Assembly (NCBI GenBank): GCA_903876715.1
Contig: CAIRBF010000438.1
Coordinates: 1 to 52,190 of the forward strand
Source: an uncultured beta proteobacterium
GTDB lineage: Bacteria > Pseudomonadota > Gammaproteobacteria > Burkholderiales > Burkholderiaceae_C
Reading direction: 5' to 3'
DNA: 52,190 nt
Notes under the pieces: generated by a model
What the model was told of the DNA's origin: nothing
Databases searched by the model: none
Seen by the model: only the letters and a program-made list of their open reading frames with translations
Translations under genes and position numbers: made by a program
Shown here: positions 1 through 8,090 of the stretch, piece after piece
How positions within the stretch are numbered: position 1 is the stretch's first letter
Layout: every line of letters starts with the position of its first letter

Positions 1-135
1 CGACTGCGTGGTGGCGGTGGATCCGCGCTACTTCCGCCCGGCCGAGGTGGAAACCCTGCTGGGCGACCCGGCCAAGGCCAAGGCCGAGCTCGGATGGGAG
101 CCTGAGATCACCGCGCAGCAGATGTGCGCCGATCT
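1..135 (+). pseudogene. gmd: 3' remnant of GDP-mannose 4,6-dehydratase
   Basis: Reading from base 2, the frame gives a typical Gmd C-terminal stretch ([20 protein letters not shown], then a LGWEPEIT segment), which in the family lies near the end of the enzyme that makes GDP-4-keto-6-deoxymannose for fucose synthesis. The match stops after [10 protein letters not shown], where the usual final residues should follow. From about base 136 a different frame carries sequence of the next pathway gene. The start lies before the window, so the state of the upstream part is unknown; the 3' end is clearly deleted. The family match is from memory of Gmd sequences, without alignment. Confidence 0.7.
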
Positions 136-270
136 CAGCCCATCGACGTGGCGGTATTGGCGGCGGCGCGGGTGGGGGACATCCACGCGAACAACAGCTG
201 CCCGGCAGACTTCATCGTCGACAACCTGGCGATGCAAAGCCACGTCCTCCAGGCCGCGCATCATCTTTGT
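136..270 (+). pseudogene. fcl: Internal fragment of GDP-L-fucose synthase
   Basis: In the +1 frame the stretch [20 protein letters not shown], followed by [20 protein letters not shown], matches the segment of GDP-L-fucose synthase (Fcl/WcaG, a short-chain dehydrogenase) that normally reads LAAKVGGIHANN...PAdFIydNL. No N-terminal nucleotide-binding segment precedes it, and similarity fades after about base 267. It therefore looks like a decaying internal piece joined to the gmd remnant by a deletion. Gmd and Fcl are usually adjacent in that order, so one deletion across the junction would explain both remnants. From 270 to 340 nothing recognisable remains. Confidence 0.65.
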
Positions 271-339
271 AGTTCTGCCATCCGGGGGAGAGAAAGGTGT
301 CGAACAGATCATCTATTCCTCCCGCCGGTCGTGATCCCT

Positions 340-382
340 TTCAACTCCCACCTGCAGGGCTTAGAATCACAATAATTTGTGA
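340..382 (+). promoter_or_regulatory. hipBA promoter with palindromic operator
   Basis: A -35-like TTCAAC (340-345) and a -10-like TAGAAT (362-367) are separated by 16 bases. A perfect inverted repeat TCACAA-TAAT-TTGTGA lies at 367-382, overlapping the end of the -10 and the expected transcription start, about 25 bases before the hipB start. An operator placed there would let the antitoxin repress its own operon, as is usual for toxin-antitoxin pairs. The sites are seen directly; the binding protein is inferred. Confidence 0.55.
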
Positions 383-406
383 CCTAAAGGCGTTTGCTTC
401 TGAGAT

Positions 407-736
407 ATGAGAACCTCGTCGACGGCACAGCGTCTTCCGTTCGAAGCAGAGGATGCTCTGCTCGCGCTCGCCGAGCGGATTCGGACCGTGCGCAAGGTCA
501 GGGGTCTGACTCAACCCGACCTGGCGTCCAAAGCCGGTATCAGCACCAACACCCTGGTCACGATGGAGAAGGGCGGCGGCAGCGTCCAGCTGGGGTACTG
601 GCTCAAGGTCCTGTGGGCGCTGGACGTGCTTGGCGGCTTCACGGACTCCGTCTCCCGGCTGGGCCGGGAGAACGGTGACGTCGCACTGTTGGAGTCACAG
701 CTGCCGCAGCGCGTGCGCGGTGGCAGCTCGCGATGA
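407..736 (+). CDS. hipB: HipB-like XRE-family antitoxin
   Basis: A 109-residue protein with a helix-turn-helix of the XRE/Cro type at about residues 22-75: IRTVRKVRGLTQPDLASKAG is the usual helix 1-2 start, then an ISTNTLVTMEKG recognition segment. HipB-type antitoxins bind the HipA kinase and DNA, neutralising the toxin and repressing the operon. The gene overlaps hipA by the four bases ATGA at 733-736, indicating translational coupling. The ATG at 407 sits just downstream of a good promoter and palindrome. The N-terminal 20 residues look unstructured. Another XRE regulator is possible on sequence alone, but the partner gene makes HipB the best call. Confidence 0.85.
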   Translation: MRTSSTAQRLPFEAEDALLALAERIRTVRKVRGLTQPDLASKAGISTNTLVTMEKGGGSVQLGYWLKVLWALDVLGGFTDSVSRLGRENGDVALLESQLPQRVRGGSSR

Positions 737-1956
737 GCGAAACCGAGAAGCCTGTATGGATCTGGCTGCCGGCACAAGCGCAGCCGGTGCGCTGTGGCAG
801 GTTCTCGCTGGCGAGCGGCGTCGGCACCTTCCACTACGACGACGAGTACCTCGCGCGCGGCGATGCGCTGCCGCTCGATGAGTTCAGCCTCCGCTTCACC
901 CGGGCCAAGAGGGGCCTCAGGGAGACACGCCAGGGCGGCCTGTTCGGCGTTTTCCGGGACGCCAGCCCGGAGGGCTTCGGCCTGGCCCTGCTCGAGCAAC
1001 TGCGTGGCACGACGCTGACCGACCCGCTGCAGCGCCTGGAGCTGTCCGAAGGCGACTCAGTGGGCGCCGTCGAGGTGTGCGACGACATTGCCGCGAAGCT
1101 GTCGTTCCAGGCTCCGGCTTGCGAGCACTTGCTCGAGGTCCTCGCGAAGTTGCCGCCGGAGCGGGCGAGCAGCTACGCGGCGCGAGAGATCAAAGGCGTG
1201 AAGGGCACCAGCCTCGGCGGCGAGCGACCGAAGCTGACCGTCCTGCACAAGGGCCAGTACTGGATTGCCAAGCTGCAGGACCGCGGCGACCCGCCGCACG
1301 CTCCCTTGCGCGAGTTCGTGGTCATGCGCCTGGCAAGGCGGTGCGACATCAATGCGGCCGAGGTAGAGCTCGCCTTGGTCGGCGACCGCGAGGTGCTGCT
1401 GGTCAAGCGCTTCGACCGGCACGTGGATGTCCAGGGGCAGGTCTACCGCGGGCTCTATGCCAGCGCGCACACCGTCCTGCGGCTGGACACGCAGACGCGA
1501 GGCGAACGGCAACGGTCGTACGTCGCGCTGGCGTACGAGTTGGAGCGCTGGTGCGGCCGCGCCGGTGTCGACACGGGACAGCTCAAACGGGAGCTTTGGC
1601 GGCGGATGGCTTTCAACGCCATCTGCGGCAACGGTGACGACCACCCGCGCAACCACGGGCTGTTGCACCGGGACGGACGCTGGGGTCTGGCCAATGCGTT
1701 CGACATCGCGCCCTACATCACCTTCTCGGGCACCTTGGCCATGGCCATCACGCGGGACGGCAGTTCCGCGGCGACGACGGCGAACCTGCTGAAGACCTGC
1801 GAGAACTTCGCCTACGACCCGACCGAAGCCACCGAGTACATCGAGGCGACGAAAGCCACGGTGGCTGCGGGCTGGGGCGAAGAGCAGGGTGCCTGCGGCT
1901 TTCCGACGGACACCCTGCCGCCTCCCAGCTTCGCATGGCTGGCTGGCAAGTCCTGA
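733..1956 (+). CDS. hipA: HipA-like serine/threonine kinase toxin
   Basis: A 407-residue HipA-family protein, close to the usual size. HipA toxins are kinases that in E. coli phosphorylate glutamyl-tRNA synthetase, stop translation and promote persistence; whether this one has the same target is unknown. Residues 15-110 resemble the N-terminal 'couple' domain (DASPEGFGLALLEQ). The kinase-like core holds a catalytic loop NGDDHPRNHG at residues 300-309, giving Asp302 and Asn307, and a metal-binding Asp324 in FDIAPY, the spacing expected for the family. These residues are intact, so the toxin is probably active. The start overlaps hipB (ATGA). The pair follows the broken gmd/fcl scar, which suggests arrival or retention at a rearranged site. 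Confidence 0.85.
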   Translation: MSETEKPVWIWLPAQAQPVRCGRFSLASGVGTFHYDDEYLARGDALPLDEFSLRFTRAKRGLRETRQGGLFGVFRDASPEGFGLALLEQLRGTTLTDPLQRLELSEGDSVGAVEVCDDIAAKLSFQAPACEHLLEVLAKLPPERASSYAAREIKGVKGTSLGGERPKLTVLHKGQYWIAKLQDRGDPPHAPLREFVVMRLARRCDINAAEVELALVGDREVLLVKRFDRHVDVQGQVYRGLYASAHTVLRLDTQTRGERQRSYVALAYELERWCGRAGVDTGQLKRELWRRMAFNAICGNGDDHPRNHGLLHRDGRWGLANAFDIAPYITFSGTLAMAITRDGSSAATTANLLKTCENFAYDPTEATEYIEATKATVAAGWGEEQGACGFPTDTLPPPSFAWLAGKS

Positions 1957-2051
1957 GCGGCGGGAACTGCGTCCTCGCGATCACATGAGGGCGGGTTTTC
2001 GTGAGCGGCAACAACGTAAGCCGATCATCCGATACCTGAAACCTGAGGCGG

Positions 2052-2747
2052 TCACTCCACTTTGACTTTGTTGTCAATGATCTGCTTGATCACGGCCAGC
2101 TTCTTCTTGTCTTCAGGCATGATACTCAGCTTTGAGAAATCGCGTTGTCCTAGCAGCGTGCCATTGGAGTAGTCTGTCTTCTTGTCGAGGATTCTTTGCG
2201 GGAATGATACAGCGTGGTCACCGTCCTTGATGAATATGGCTACGAAGTCGTTCCATTGATCACCAATTTGGCTACTGGTATAAGACTCAAGAAGCTCGGT
2301 TTTCATGCCGTTGCGTTTGGCCCAAGTGATCAGTGCACGTCCACTATCTGGGTAGAAGCGCCAACAGTCTACTGGCCAGCGATGAAATTCACCATTAGAT
2401 GGAACATTCAGATAAAAGAGGCCTCCTGGTTTGAGCGTGCGCATAATCTCCAAATACAAAAGCCAGAACATCTCGGAGTGTTCAAAGCAGGAGCTCGATA
2501 GCATTACATCGACCGATTCGTTATCGAAGGGAAGTTGATAGGGGTCGCTCAGAACCAAGTCGACGCCTTTGCCATTCACGAAGTCAACGCCGATGTATTT
2601 GAAGTGACTTGGGCAAACGTTACGCAGGCTGCCGTTGACATCTTGTGATCCGATCTCGATAACCTTTGCGTTGGGCGTGTTCGCGTGGATAGCATCGCCA
2701 TAGGTCTCAAAAAAATGCTGACAGTTTTGGAGTGCGGTAGGATGCAT
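2052..2747 (-). CDS. Class I SAM-dependent methyltransferase
   Basis: A 231-residue protein of the methyltransferase-11 type. The SAM-binding signature is seen as VIEIGSQDVNG (motif I region, Gly-poor), an acidic position in YIGVDF, and a later LSDPYQLPFDNESVDVMLSS stretch followed by the LKPGGLFYLNVP post-motif. The ATG at 2747 is preceded by GGAA at a suitable distance; a TTG at 2759 would add four residues. The substrate cannot be told; proteins of this kind occur in polysaccharide clusters, where they methylate sugars. It is the last gene of the minus-strand operon, 53 bases after the next methyltransferase. Base composition is much lower in GC than the surrounding DNA, and AT-rich codons are frequent, which points to acquisition from elsewhere. 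Confidence 0.75.
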   Translation of the reverse strand: MHPTALQNCQHFFETYGDAIHANTPNAKVIEIGSQDVNGSLRNVCPSHFKYIGVDFVNGKGVDLVLSDPYQLPFDNESVDVMLSSSCFEHSEMFWLLYLEIMRTLKPGGLFYLNVPSNGEFHRWPVDCWRFYPDSGRALITWAKRNGMKTELLESYTSSQIGDQWNDFVAIFIKDGDHAVSFPQRILDKKTDYSNGTLLGQRDFSKLSIMPEDKKKLAVIKQIIDNKVKVE

Positions 2748-2800
2748 GTCTATTTCCAATTTATAAAATTCTTGATCCAGGCTGATGGATGTGCCACTGT

Positions 2801-3562
2801 TTAGGCTACGGCCCCAGGCAGCTTTCCGCCCCAGGTCTGCACTAGCGCATCAGTACCCACGACAATACGTTCTCCAAGCTTTTCGTGTGTCGGCGTAACG
2901 GCTTTTCTGATTGTTATCATTGAGTTGCGAAATTCAATGGAGTCGATCCAGCCATCTAGGATGAATTGGGGAATTTGATGTAAATCGAAGTGTGTCCGAA
3001 GATAACTTTTGATACTCACATCATTTCGCCAAAACTGAAAATTTATGACGTCGATCAGACGCTTGAAAAATGCATAGGCACTTTGCTCGTTGAGCAGGCC
3101 TCCACCATAGCTATCCATATACAAGCAGCATGAATCCTCAATGACGAAAATGCCGCTGGGCTTTACTAATGGAAAATAGTTGATGAAGGATCGCATGATA
3201 TCGTGTGAGGTGTGTGAACCGTCGTCGATCACGATGTCAAAGCGAGAGCTTAGTGCGGTGATCTTTTGGAAGGCTGGCGTGGTATTGGCATCACCCACCA
3301 CGATCTTGATGCGTGGATCTGTATAATGCAAATTCTCACACTTCGGATCGATATCGCAGCCAATGAATATTTGGCCTTCTTTGAAATACTCAGCCCAGGT
3401 TTCCTGCGATCCGCCGTTCTGTACACCTATTTCCAGTAGAGATATGGGAATTTGACGCAGTGGTCTAAATATTTCATCGTAGTAAATCAGGTATGATGCC
3501 CATTTATCGCTGACTTTTCCGGTCTTAGTGCGATGCAAAGTGTCAATTGATTTAATTTCCAT
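2801..3562 (-). CDS. Class I SAM-dependent methyltransferase, sugar O-methyltransferase-like
   Basis: A 253-residue protein. The N-terminal part (TKTGKVSDKWASYLIYYDEI) and core SLLEIGVQNGGSQETWAEYF, then GCDIDPKC and FDIVIDDGSHTSHD, resemble the MycE/cephalosporin-hydroxylase-like methyltransferases that act on sugars or glycosylated products. The start is ATG at 3562: AGGAG lies seven bases upstream and the preceding gene stops at 3564, so the two are translationally coupled. A longer frame to 3646 would run into the upstream gene and is not used. GC content is low compared with the neighbouring genes, as for the following methyltransferase. Family placement is by motif recognition; the exact acceptor is unknown. 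Confidence 0.75.
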   Translation of the reverse strand: MEIKSIDTLHRTKTGKVSDKWASYLIYYDEIFRPLRQIPISLLEIGVQNGGSQETWAEYFKEGQIFIGCDIDPKCENLHYTDPRIKIVVGDANTTPAFQKITALSSRFDIVIDDGSHTSHDIMRSFINYFPLVKPSGIFVIEDSCCLYMDSYGGGLLNEQSAYAFFKRLIDVINFQFWRNDVSIKSYLRTHFDLHQIPQFILDGWIDSIEFRNSMITIRKAVTPTHEKLGERIVVGTDALVQTWGGKLPGAVA

Positions 3563-3563
3563 C

Positions 3564-4361
3564 TTATGGCTCCTGTAGTGATATCTGGTAGGCAGCATAG
3601 TCAAGTTGTGTCCCCCAGAACTCTTGATCATGCTTACGCCAAGCATGCACCCCCATGGGCAACCGCCCCTGAATGGCGTGATAGCGAGCAGGCGCTAGTT
3701 CAAGAGAAAAGAGCGCGGCAGTCATCTCGCCGGGAAGCACGAAGTCGACTGATAAAATGCCCATGATCGCGAAAAACAGATCCTCACTGGAGCCTGTGCG
3801 CCTGAAGACCTCGAGTGCCTGAGGGAACTCCTGGAGCAGTGCGATGCACTTGCGGATACGGCGTAGGCTGAAGCCGCCGTTGCCCACCTTGGCTCGCACG
3901 CGCTGGTGAAGTTCGCCCGCAAAGCGATCGGTCTTGACGTCGATCTCAATGCCTTGTGGCCACGGGGCGCCGACGTAGTCGTACGGCTGCCCAGCCCAAT
4001 GATCCAGTTCGTCCGAAAGCAGAATCGCGTCCGTCTGCAGCACAAGAAGGAATTCGTGCTGATCGAAGCTGCGGTAGAACTCGGGCGATAGCAGCAGCAG
4101 GTTGTAGCCACGGATGGAGGCGAAATATTCTTCGGGATAGCGCCGAACCGTCGCTGCTGGCCACTGCGTGGTGTACCACCTGAGGTCCAGCCCAGTGGGC
4201 GCCAGGAAGTAGATGGGCCGTTGCGCTACCAGCGGCAGGGAGCGGCCCAGCGCATAGGCTTCGTCCTGCGGCAACTGCTCGCGGTAGAGCGGCACCACGA
4301 CAGCGGTGTGGTTCAGACGCGGCTCGACCCGCCCTGCACAGGAAGCGGCCACCTCTGGCAT
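3564..4361 (-). CDS. DUF5672 family protein, putative glycosyltransferase
   Basis: A 265-residue protein matching DUF5672: AVVVPLYREQL near the start, FLLVLQTDAILL around residue 120 (a DxD-like position in a GT-A-type fold), then YDYVGAPWP and VGNGGFSLRRIRKCI, a pattern common to this family and to several sugar transferases. The catalytic role is inferred from fold-level resemblance. The start is the ATG at 4361-4359, whose bases overlap the TGA of the upstream glycosyltransferase gene (ATGA); the in-frame extension to 4424 would lie entirely inside that gene. Tight coupling with a GT41 enzyme upstream and methyltransferases downstream suggests that all four build or decorate one glycan. 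Confidence 0.75.
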   Translation of the reverse strand: MPEVAASCAGRVEPRLNHTAVVVPLYREQLPQDEAYALGRSLPLVAQRPIYFLAPTGLDLRWYTTQWPAATVRRYPEEYFASIRGYNLLLLSPEFYRSFDQHEFLLVLQTDAILLSDELDHWAGQPYDYVGAPWPQGIEIDVKTDRFAGELHQRVRAKVGNGGFSLRRIRKCIALLQEFPQALEVFRRTGSSEDLFFAIMGILSVDFVLPGEMTAALFSLELAPARYHAIQGRLPMGVHAWRKHDQEFWGTQLDYAAYQISLQEP

Positions 4362-6571
4362 CACGACACCTGACTCAGCGCTTGGACCATGCGCTGAACC
4401 TGTGCTTCGATACTCACTGGCCACCCTTCGACGCCAGCCTGCTCGAGGTGCATGCGCGACGCCACCGCCGAGCCCGTCTTCGCCACGACCTCGAGGGCCT
4501 TGCGCCGGTACTCGTCAGGATCCGCACAAACCCACTCCCCCCCCAACCCCAGATCATTCAACAAACTCCCCGCCACCCTGCTCGCAAACGTCTCGCCCGC
4601 CATCGTGACCACCGGCAGCCCCGCGAGCAGCGCGTCGCTGGCGGTGGTGTGGCCGTTGTAGGGGTAGGTGTCGAGGAAGACGTCGGCCAGGCGGTAGCGG
4701 GCCAGGTGGTCGGCGATGTCGGGTACGCGCTGCGCGAAGACGAGCCGCCTCGGGTCGATGCCGCGTTCGTCCGCGTAGGCGCCCAGGTTGGTGCGCGCGG
4801 CGTCGTTGAGTTTCATCAGCCAGAGCACGCTGCCGGGCACGTCCCGCAGCAGCTCGAGCCAGCAGTCGAAGACGGCCGGGCTGATCTTGTAGTCGTGGTT
4901 GAAGCTGCAGAACACGGTGCCCTTGTCGGGCAGGCCGTGCGTCTGGCGGTCCTGCGGCGCGCTGCTGGGCAGCACGGACACGTCGCGCGGCAGGTAGCAG
5001 TGCGGCAGGTGGAGGATCTTCTCGCTGTAGCCGTGGGCCAGATGCTCGGGGACGGTGTATTTGTCGGCGAGCAGGTAATCGATGTAAGGCAAGCCCAGGG
5101 TGCCGGGGTAGCCGAGGTAGGTCATCTGCACCGGCGCCGGCCGGTGCGAGAGGATCTCCAGCCGCGAGCCGGCCGTGTAGCCTGAGAGGTCGATGGCGAT
5201 GTCGATCTCGTGCGCCCGCAGCAGCCTCGCCACCTCGATCCCTGACTTGTCCTGCACATCCAGATAGTGGTCGAAGCCGCAGCGGAAGCGGCGGTAGGTG
5301 TCGCTGCTGTCGGGGATGCAGCTCGAGATGCAGTAGGTCTCGAGCGGCCCGCCGCGCAGGCGCTCGATCAGGCCGACGAGCAGGTAGCCCACCGGATGCT
5401 GGCGGAAATCGCCCGAGATGAAGGCGACGCGCTTGCGGCGGTGGAGGTACTTCTGCCCGTCCCACAGCGGCGTGGGGGAGGGCGGGAACTTGTGCTGGCC
5501 GAAGACCTCGGCGCACTTTCGCGCGTCGGCCACCGTTTCGGCGATCGCCATGAAGGGCATCGGGCTGCACAGGCGCTTGCCGGCACGCACGCCCTCGGTG
5601 ATCAGCTGCTTGTCCCGCTCGAAATCGGTCCAGTCGCAGGCGTGCATCTTGGCGAACAGGTGCAGCCCGCGGCCGAGCTCGTAGTCGGGGTCGATGTCCA
5701 GCAGCCTGCCGAAGGTCGCCGCGGCCTGCGGGTACATCTTGAACTCGGTCAGGAGGTAGCCGCGGTTGTTGAGCGACTTCGTATCCTGGGGGTTGCGCTG
5801 CAGTGCGACCTCGGTCGCGAGTAGGGCATCCTTCTGCCGACCCATCGAGTGCAGCAGGCTCGCTTTGTTGTTGTAGGCCTCCATGCTTTCCGGGTCGGTC
5901 TCGATCGCCCGGTCGAAGCTCGCGAGGGCCGCTTCGTGCAGGCCCATGCCCTGCAAGACGGTGCCGAGTGCGAAGTGCGCTTTCGACTGCGTCGGGTGGT
6001 GGCGCACGGCTTGAAGCAGCAGCGGCAGTGCCAGTTCAATCTGCTGGCATTGATTCCGGATCACTGCCAGCGAATACAGGGCGATGAAGTTTTCGGGGTC
6101 CAACCGCAGCGCTGTCTCCAGCAGGGCGGCTGCCTGCGCGAGGTTCCCCAGTCGCTGGGCCTCGAGCGCCTGGATGGTGAGGCGGTGGACGTCGGCGCGG
6201 CCAAGGCCTGCGCTGGCCGTGAGTCTGGCTCGCAGCGTCTGCCTGACCTGCAGGCTGGGTTGGAAGTCGCTCCTCTGGGCGAGAGCTCGCTCCACATAGC
6301 CGAGCGCCGCCTCGTCGTTGCCGGCGTTCGCTTCCAGCACCGCCATCGAATGCAGCGCCCCCACGTTCAGGGGGTCCGCTTCCAGGATCTGGAGGAAGGA
6401 TTGCCGGGCTTGCGGCAATTGACCAGAGTTCTGCAAGTCCACCGCCCTGTGCAGGGCAGCGGAAAGGTCCTCGCGCGTGGACGACGGCGCCCGCAGGGAC
6501 GGGACGCCGGTGGTCGATCCCCGCTCTGCAGCTTCGACGACCTGCTTGGCTTCGATGACCGAGGTGTGCAT
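4361..6571 (-). CDS. TPR-containing O-GlcNAc transferase-like (SPINDLY/GT41) glycosyltransferase
   Basis: A 736-residue protein. Roughly residues 40-300 are tetratricopeptide repeats (for example ALYSLAVIRNQCQQIELALP and the AYNNKASLLHSMGRQKDALL unit). The C-terminal half is a GT41 catalytic region. It has AFISGDFRQHP near residue 390 with the expected base-position His, SFNHDYKISP near 560 with the nucleotide-contacting Lys, and NGHTTASDALLAGLPVVTM plus GETFASRV near 650. These enzymes transfer a sugar from a nucleotide donor to protein Ser/Thr or, in HMW1C relatives, Asn. The ATG at 6571 is chosen; a TTG at 6592 is possible. It is coupled by ATGA to the DUF5672 gene. Targets could be a type I-secreted protein or flagellin; the sequence does not decide. 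Confidence 0.85.
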   Translation of the reverse strand: MHTSVIEAKQVVEAAERGSTTGVPSLRAPSSTREDLSAALHRAVDLQNSGQLPQARQSFLQILEADPLNVGALHSMAVLEANAGNDEAALGYVERALAQRSDFQPSLQVRQTLRARLTASAGLGRADVHRLTIQALEAQRLGNLAQAAALLETALRLDPENFIALYSLAVIRNQCQQIELALPLLLQAVRHHPTQSKAHFALGTVLQGMGLHEAALASFDRAIETDPESMEAYNNKASLLHSMGRQKDALLATEVALQRNPQDTKSLNNRGYLLTEFKMYPQAAATFGRLLDIDPDYELGRGLHLFAKMHACDWTDFERDKQLITEGVRAGKRLCSPMPFMAIAETVADARKCAEVFGQHKFPPSPTPLWDGQKYLHRRKRVAFISGDFRQHPVGYLLVGLIERLRGGPLETYCISSCIPDSSDTYRRFRCGFDHYLDVQDKSGIEVARLLRAHEIDIAIDLSGYTAGSRLEILSHRPAPVQMTYLGYPGTLGLPYIDYLLADKYTVPEHLAHGYSEKILHLPHCYLPRDVSVLPSSAPQDRQTHGLPDKGTVFCSFNHDYKISPAVFDCWLELLRDVPGSVLWLMKLNDAARTNLGAYADERGIDPRRLVFAQRVPDIADHLARYRLADVFLDTYPYNGHTTASDALLAGLPVVTMAGETFASRVAGSLLNDLGLGGEWVCADPDEYRRKALEVVAKTGSAVASRMHLEQAGVEGWPVSIEAQVQRMVQALSQVS

Positions 6572-6638
6572 GGCGGTGTCCCGTGGAGTCAAGTCCGAGC
6601 GGCGCGTCGCCGCGACGTCGAGGAGCGGTGTGTGAGCC

Positions 6639-7991
6639 TCACCTCAACCACTCCCACACCCCGCGGCTCAGCGACCACACCACGGCATTGAGCTGCTGGG
6701 CATCGTGCAGCGCGTTGACATACTGCACGCGCAGGTTGTAGTGCTCTGCCTCGGCGCTCATCACGTCGAACAGCGAGCGCCGCCCCAACTGCTGCCATTG
6801 CTGGAGAGTGAAGTTGCGCAGCTGGTCGCTGTCACGCAGCGCCGTGCCAAGTCGGCGGGCCCGGTCTAGCGAGGCGGTGGTCTGGTCGTGGGTCTCCGCG
6901 ATCCGCTGACGTCGGGCCTCGAGCGCGTCATCGCGCTGCATCAGGGCGGCACGGGCGCGCTTGCGCGCCGAGTCGCTGGCGGCCTCGTTGCCGGGGTTGC
7001 GCAGCGGTATGTTGAGATTCACGGTGAACCCCGCGGCAGCCGTGCGTGGCGGCAGCCTCAGGCCGCCTGTTCCGTCGGCGGCGCTGCCTTCGAGGGTCCA
7101 TCCCAGCTTGGGCCGGTTCGAGAGCTCCACCGACTGCGCCAGGTTGTCTGCCGCTGCCGATTGCGCCGACAGCTGGGCGATCTGCGCAGACAGTGCGGCA
7201 TCGGCCAGCGCTGTGGGCAGAGCCGGGATCTCCAGCACCGCAGTCGCCAGACCCTCGGGAGAGGGCAGGTCGGTGCCCGCCACCCGGCGCAGCCGGACCT
7301 CCACCTGGCGCAACTGAGACTGGGCCTGCGCCTGGGCCAGCTCAGCCGTCTGCAGCGACTTGCGCGCCTGCACCAACTCGCTCGCCCGGCCCCGGTCGGT
7401 CGCGACGATGGACTCCAGTGCCTGCGTCAGGCAGGCCATCTTGCGAACCTGCTGGGCATAGACCTGGGCCTGCTGGCGGTAGCGGCTTCGCTCGAGCGCC
7501 AGGGCCACGGTGCTGGCGGCCACCTGCTCCTGGGTGTTGATCTGTCCCAGCCGCGCGGCTTCGGCCAGCTCGGTGCGCCAGTCGACCAGGCGGCGTGTGC
7601 GGCCGCCGTCATACATCATCATGCTGAGCTGGATGGCGCCGCTGACACGCAGCAACGCCCCTTCCGAGGTGCGGCCCGCGCGCTCGCCCTGCGGCCCCAG
7701 GCCCAGCGTCGCGCCGGCCTGCAGGTCGTGGCCGGCGGCCGCTTCGTCGATGTCGCGCTGCGCGGCCTCGGCCAGCAGCGTGGCGGCGCCGACGGCGTGG
7801 CTGCGCTCAACGGCGCTGCGCACGAGGGTGGCCAGGCGGTCGCGTGGCGTGCCTTCGGCGGCGGCCGGGGCCGCTGCCACAGCGGGTGTCGCGGCTGCCG
7901 GGACGTTGTCGTCCAGGCAGCGGATCTGAGCGGTCGATGCCGCGGCACCGAGCATCCAGCCCAGCATGATGGCGGCGCGCGCTTGACACAT
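6639..7991 (-). CDS. TolC-family outer membrane protein of type I secretion
   Basis: About 450 residues, the normal TolC/LapE size. An N-terminal hydrophobic stretch (MCQARAAIMLGWMLGAAAST) looks like a Sec signal peptide. The rest is two repeats of long heptad-rich helices with alanine and glutamine (for example LARSQ-like and QTTASLDRARRLGTALRDSD segments), with GAIQLSMMMYDGGRTRRLVD typical of the first TolC repeat and FTVNLNIPLRNPGNEAASD of the second. It would form the outer membrane channel joined to the HlyD adaptor encoded just upstream. The start is uncertain: ATG at 7991 or 7967, with a longer frame to 8069. The roughly 100-base gap before it contains a GC-rich stem-loop-prone stretch (8036-8085) that might limit read-through. 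Confidence 0.85.
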   Translation of the reverse strand: MCQARAAIMLGWMLGAAASTAQIRCLDDNVPAAATPAVAAAPAAAEGTPRDRLATLVRSAVERSHAVGAATLLAEAAQRDIDEAAAGHDLQAGATLGLGPQGERAGRTSEGALLRVSGAIQLSMMMYDGGRTRRLVDWRTELAEAARLGQINTQEQVAASTVALALERSRYRQQAQVYAQQVRKMACLTQALESIVATDRGRASELVQARKSLQTAELAQAQAQSQLRQVEVRLRRVAGTDLPSPEGLATAVLEIPALPTALADAALSAQIAQLSAQSAAADNLAQSVELSNRPKLGWTLEGSAADGTGGLRLPPRTAAAGFTVNLNIPLRNPGNEAASDSARKRARAALMQRDDALEARRQRIAETHDQTTASLDRARRLGTALRDSDQLRNFTLQQWQQLGRRSLFDVMSAEAEHYNLRVQYVNALHDAQQLNAVVWSLSRGVWEWLR

Positions 7992-8090
7992 GCGCCGGAT
8001 TCTGGGTTCCGGCACCGACCGCGAAAGACCCGAACAAGGGCCCGGCGCCCCCCTTGTTCCGGGGCTCAAAAGGCCTGGGGCCGGGCGTGC

